DNA of 64,000 bases from Membranipora membranacea (taxonomy: Eukaryota; Bryozoa; Gymnolaemata; Cheilostomatida; Membraniporidae): contig OU612074.1 in the NCBI GenBank assembly GCA_914767715.1, forward strand, positions 18,958,062 through 19,022,061. Reading direction: 5' to 3'. How positions within the stretch are numbered: position 1 is the stretch's first letter; every line of letters starts with the position of its first letter. Positions 59,721-64,000 of this stretch are shown in pieces. Below the pieces are notes generated by a model. It saw nothing but the letters and a program-made list of their open reading frames with translations, made no database searches and was not told the DNA's origin. Position numbers and translations under genes: made by a program.

Positions 59721-62700
59721 CTATTGTCTCTCCTCACTGCCTAGTGTGTGTTCAAGCACAGAGTCTTCATTTGAAGGTAGATCATTCAGACACAACTCTT
59801 CATACTGTAGGAGCTCTTGTGTCCCAATCTGACAACTTTCTGATTGTGGGTCGTGATTGTTTGGATGTGAGCAGACAAATCTTCTTTTCAGACAGAAAAC
59901 GATCAGCGAAGCTCCAGCGATCACTAGAGCCGGAACGAATATGCCAGTCAGAACAGGGACTGTAAAAAATAATTGTACAAAATGCTTTGTTCTGCCCTTG
60001 TTCTACTTAGCTTGGATCATTACAGCTGACAGGAAATTAGAAGTTGCTCTCTTTGAACCAGCTTAGGCAAGTGACCTTTAAACTAAGGACTATTTGTTAA
60101 AATGTCTCTCTGCAAAATTTAGCTCCTACCTGCGTTGACTAACCTACATTGTCAACTAATGAGATTAAGACATTTTCTTGTTTTTCTTGCCAACATTCTT
60201 CAGAATTATAAGAAAGAAAAAGATTCTCATTCTCATTCTCTGCTGCCACTCATGCAAATTTATGCTCATTGAATTCTGCATAGCTCCAAGATAATTAATT
60301 GAGACTAAATCTCATAATTGTCACTTAATGGACAAATAATTTGCACAAACTGATTTTCAAAATCAGGGCATGAAAATTATTACCAGCTTATGACTGTACA
60401 GTGTGCACTAGTAAGACGGTAACTACGTCACCTGATGCAGTAGATGATTAATTTCATACCCTAATTTTGACGATCAGTTTGTGCAAATTGTTTGCTCATT
60501 AGGTGACAATGCTGAGATTGCAGCCTCATTTTATTAGTTTTGAGCTACACATTTGGCTGTGTGGCAGCAGTGGTTTAAATAGCTACCACGATTTGAATTA
60601 ACATCTATGGATCTACCAAATCACTTGTTGAATTTCAAGGTTACCAAGGTATGAAGTGTGCATTTGTACCTAATATATCTCTTTGTGTTCAAATCAATGA
60701 GGCTCATCAGTATCAGGTTACCAAAGTAGCACATGTTTATTCTTACCTAAGCTATCTCTTTGACAGAGTAGTGTGTTACCAGACCACTCCAATCCTGTGG
60801 GTGTCTTTGTACATGTGTACAGTCCATTGCCTGAGGTAACTTTGGTGTTACATTGATAATAAATCTGTGAGCCCTCCCTGTCACTATCAGAAGTGCTGAC
60901 CAGTTTGGCATTCTCGATTTTCGGCAATTCTCCGCACGTTTCTCCAGATACTACAAAAGAGACACTTGATGAGTTACAAACCATTGCATATCAGCTTTAG
61001 GTGTTAAGAGAACACTGAATGTGCTACAGACCTAGAGGAACTACTAGCTCTGACTAAATGAGGAGCACTAGCATAGCTAATAATGTCTTGATAATTAGAT
61101 TCCTACAGAGGGAGAGAGAGTATTCAACAAGTTAGAAATTGAACTATGATATTTCGTAATTAAAGTCCGAAATTCAGTCCTGCCATAAATGTTGTGTCAT
61201 CACTGGTGAATTAACCATGCAATGATTTTATTATCTGACAGAAAAAGAATGTACCAAACTGAATTGGCTGCTTCGCAGGTTGGGACTAAGTATAGAAAGG
61301 GGCGGAGCTTAGAAAACAAAGAACCATTCTTTCGAAAAACATTTCTGTTCACTAGCTCGTCTACAGATTGCTTTTTGAAACTGATTGTACAATCTGAACT
61401 GATTCAAAGGCACCACTTCCCCCCTATGCAACACAGCGTACGTGTTAGGGTTGTTGGCCTTAGATGGCCCATTGCTGGGACCCCTTGTAGTGAGTTTTTA
61501 GCTGTCTTTCAAGCTTGTCAGCATATCTTTCCATGCTGTCACATGTCTTTCCATGGGTCAGTCAGAAGATGAGTACACAGAAGAGGTATACACCTGAGGA
61601 ACTGAAACATTACCTAGGGGAAAAAATTGACCAATATAAATCAGCTGTTCACCGGGTTAAGCATATAGGTATAGAAACGAGCAGAGCTCAGACTATAAAG
61701 TACACATCCTACTCAAAACAGTTCTGTGTACTAGCCTGTCCGTGTACTGCTTTTTAAACTGATTGGGCAATAATTGTTGCTCAAACTGATTGAAAGGCAA
61801 AATGCTTATAGACAGATAAAGCATGGCCAAGATAATCTTGTCAAGATTGACAATGCACACTGCTGAACTTTGGACTGATATGTCAGGTTCTTAGATATGA
61901 CTTTGGAAGGTAACTATATTATCGTACCAAAAAACAACTGTAAGCGATGTGAAACTGAACTGGAGCTAATTTTTACATGTTTTTTAAATAAGTGACAAGG
62001 AACTGAAGCATAACCTCGGGGAAGATTGACGATTTTGGTATGTACATATCAAATTGTACTCGATCTTATATCGGTAGATTTTTATTTGATTGATGAGGAT
62101 GTCAGACAGCGCTTAATTATCATGTCAAGTTTAAATTAGGGGCTGTTATCAAATCACTTACTCTACAGCATGGTGGCCAAAATAACAAGGTTACTTATTT
62201 CAAAATCAGTTAATATCAAATACCATACAGTGCATTACACTGTTATTTATGAGTGTGCTGAAGGCAAATTTCTTCACACATGACAACCAGAAAATTGTAA
62301 ACAAGGCTATGCAGGGAAAACTGTGTGGTGAAAAATTGTCTTGTTAGGAAAAATCACAGTGGTAAATATTAGGGAAAGTGGTTTGGTGGGAATTTGTCTT
62401 GTAGGCAATTTGGCTTGTAGCGAAAACGGTCTGATGGGAATATGGCTAGCTGATAAATGTCTAACTGGAAAAATATATTGGTGGAAAAACACCCAGGGGG
62501 AAAATTGATTGGTGGGAAAGCGTTCAGGTGGGAAAAAGGTAGAGTGGGAAGTCATCCAGGTGGGAGAATGGCTTGGTGGGAAAACATCCTGGTGGAATAA
62601 TAGATTGGTGGGATAACTGGAGGTGGGGAAATGGCTCGGTGGGAAAATGGCATTGGGAAAGTGGGGCGGATCCGATGCTATCATCCTTTTTTCTTAAGAA

Positions 62701-63241
62701 TCTTGAATGCCAATATGGTTGTGGCATGCTTTTCATTTGAGAAAATTGTATCAGGACCCCAAAATTTTCTACAGTGCCTTAGACTTTGATTTTATCTGTA
62801 GGTAGAACAATACACCCTGTAAACTAATGGCAGTTCAGAGAGTCAGTCACTTACAGGGGAATTGCAGAATTTCGTCCAGAGTCCCCTATATACAGCGAGT
62901 CATTGGTCAAGAGTAAGGCATGAGAAATCTGAGTGTGGTTATCCAGAGCCAATGTTGATTGTGCTGACTGTGTCTGTGTTCAAATCAATGAGGCTCATCA
63001 GTATCAGGTTACCAAAGTATCACATGTTTATTCTTACCTAAGCTATCTCTTTGACAGAGTAGTGTGTTACCAGACCACTCCAATCCTGTGGGTGTCTTTG
63101 TACATGTGTACAGTCCATCGCCTGAGGTAACTTTGGTGTTACACTGGTAATGAATCTGTGAGCCCTCCTTGTCACTGTAAGAAGTGGCATTCAGTTTAGC
63201 ATTATCGATTATTGGCGGTTCTCCACACCTCTCTACAGACA
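59721..63241 (-). CDS. Partial receptor-like gene (CCP-CCP-TM-tail); 5' end outside the window
   Basis: Three intact exons with matching phases: CCP1 63241-63038 (204 nt), CCP2 60950-60747 (204 nt), TM/tail 59959-59721 (stop TAG). CCP1 is almost identical to 9148-8945. CCP2 resembles 6867-6664 in its first part, but its 3' end and donor are of CCP1 type (QRDSLG then GTAAG instead of QRDILG then GTACAA). The tail keeps QYEELCLNDLPSNED but lacks the five codons after PQSD that hold NAAES-type residues in the left copy. Signal-peptide and NHL exons should lie beyond position 64000. Confidence 0.75.
60295..60522. repeat. Duplicate of the fold-back element at 6296-6521
   Basis: Same arms and same intron position in the right-hand duplicate, with a few substitutions. 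Confidence 0.6.
60951..62319. other. Intron between CCP exons, duplicate of 6868-8240
   Basis: No exon recognised. The sequence follows its left counterpart closely, including shared open frames at 61222-61757 that resemble no known protein. Confidence 0.5.
62320..62670. repeat. Degenerate minisatellite, duplicate of 8242-8580
   Basis: Same GGTGGGAAAATGG-type units in the same order, with small differences in unit number and sequence. Confidence 0.85.
62855..63001 (-). pseudogene. NHL exon 3' fragment, duplicate of 8761-8912
   Basis: Same truncated NHL end with the same extra A that breaks the frame, so the damage predates the duplication. A further short deletion near 62939 distinguishes it. 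Confidence 0.7.
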
Positions 63242-64000
63242 CTACGAAAGAGTCACTTGATGTGTTACAAACAATTACATACCAGCGTTATTTGTAAAGA
63301 GTACACAGAATGTGTTACAGACCTAGAACAACTAGCTCTGGAAAAACAAGGAACACTATAACATAGCTAATAATGTTTTCATAGGTAGATTCCTACAGAG
63401 AGAGATTATTCAACAGGTTAGGAATTGACTATGATATCTCATAAACAAAGACTGTAATTCAGTCCTGCCATAAATGTTTGTGTCATCACATTTGAATTAA
63501 CTAAGTATTTGGTCAGCTAAGGGAAAAAGAATGGAACAAACTGATATGACTTTTCGGCCGGTTGAGACAAGGTCATAAAGAGGTGGAGCTTAGACTAAAA
63601 AGTACACATCTTGCTCAAAACAGTTCTGTTCACTAGCCTGTGCGCAGATTGATTTTTAAAGTGATTGGGCAAGCAGGGGTTAATGTGAGGTCTGGGATGG
63701 AAGGAAAATCCAAAACTGAACATTCAAAAGTTTTTTGTGTCAGATTTTCAATAAATACAACGCTTTTTGAAGAATATACACCTAATCCCTTGAAGGATAA
63801 ACATTATAAACTGAGAGTTGTGTGGGAAAAACATTTTGTGACACGAAGAATCTGTAGGGCAATCAAGCATCATGATAAAGAACCTTATAAAAGGAAGAGC
63901 TATTGTCAACTATTGTCCTTTATGGGGTAGGGTAATGATGAATTATTACAGTTCAAAAGAGAAAAAAATTAGAGTTCAAATTTTGTATATTGAAATACCT

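Larger units (their letters stand above)
58180..64000. repeat. Right copy of a large segmental duplication
   Basis: Aligns by eye with 1086-2182 joined to 5331-10070, in the same order and orientation: TM/CCP relics, TM exon, two CCP exons, hairpin, minisatellite, NHL and linker relics. Differences are scattered substitutions, small indels, the missing 3.15-kb element, roughly 85 extra bases near 59080-59170 and a patch near 60660-60790. The copy continues past the window edge. Confidence 0.85.

Overview
The window is eukaryotic and animal-like. It is AT-rich, its genes are split into short exons with GT/AG introns, and the recognisable domains are metazoan extracellular ones (NHL repeats, CCP/sushi, HYR-like, CAP/SCP, EGF-like, ShKT) beside non-LTR retrotransposons, a THAP-containing P-like element and many small inverted-repeat elements. 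An early-branching marine invertebrate, most plausibly a demosponge, fits best. That taxonomic guess is inference; no rRNA or mitochondrial marker is present.

The dominant content is a cluster of one receptor-like gene family, mostly on the minus strand. Two members look complete: 5710-11659 (signal peptide, NHL region, CCP, CCP, TM, tail) and 47683-52576 (signal peptide, NHL region, conserved linker domain, CCP, TM, tail). A third runs off the right edge (59721-63241). Broken relatives lie at 1086-1699, 8761-8912, 15262-19306 (plus strand), 41891-42706, 58180-58755 and 62855-63001. Domain exons are symmetrical phase 1-1, so they can be added or lost without breaking frame. The tails of the two complete members and the partial right-hand one share a YEEL motif. 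The family resembles a birth-and-death cluster of cell-surface receptors.

Four other genes stand out. A complete plus-strand gene at 22981-27604 encodes a CAP-EGF-ShKT protein with a Ser/Thr-rich stalk and a possible GPI signal. A plus-strand L-asparaginase-like gene at 28614-34052 has one in-frame TGA and a 3.6-kb fold-back element in its second intron. A minus-strand secreted-protein gene lies around 35056-36281. A minus-strand run of exons at 37530-41025 carries the linker domain, a HYR-like domain and unrecognised domains.

Mobile DNA explains much of the rest. A 3.15-kb TIR element at 2183-5330 has its empty site preserved in the duplicate block at 59339. An hAT-like MITE is nested inside it. 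A P-like element (43546-46718) has about 770-bp inverted arms, a perfect 8-bp target duplication and a THAP domain. Two related LINE copies lie at about 11900-14330 and 53944-56662. A large duplication pairs 1.0-2.18 plus 5.33-10.07 kb with 58.1-64.0 kb. Minisatellites, palindromes and MITEs fill the remainder.
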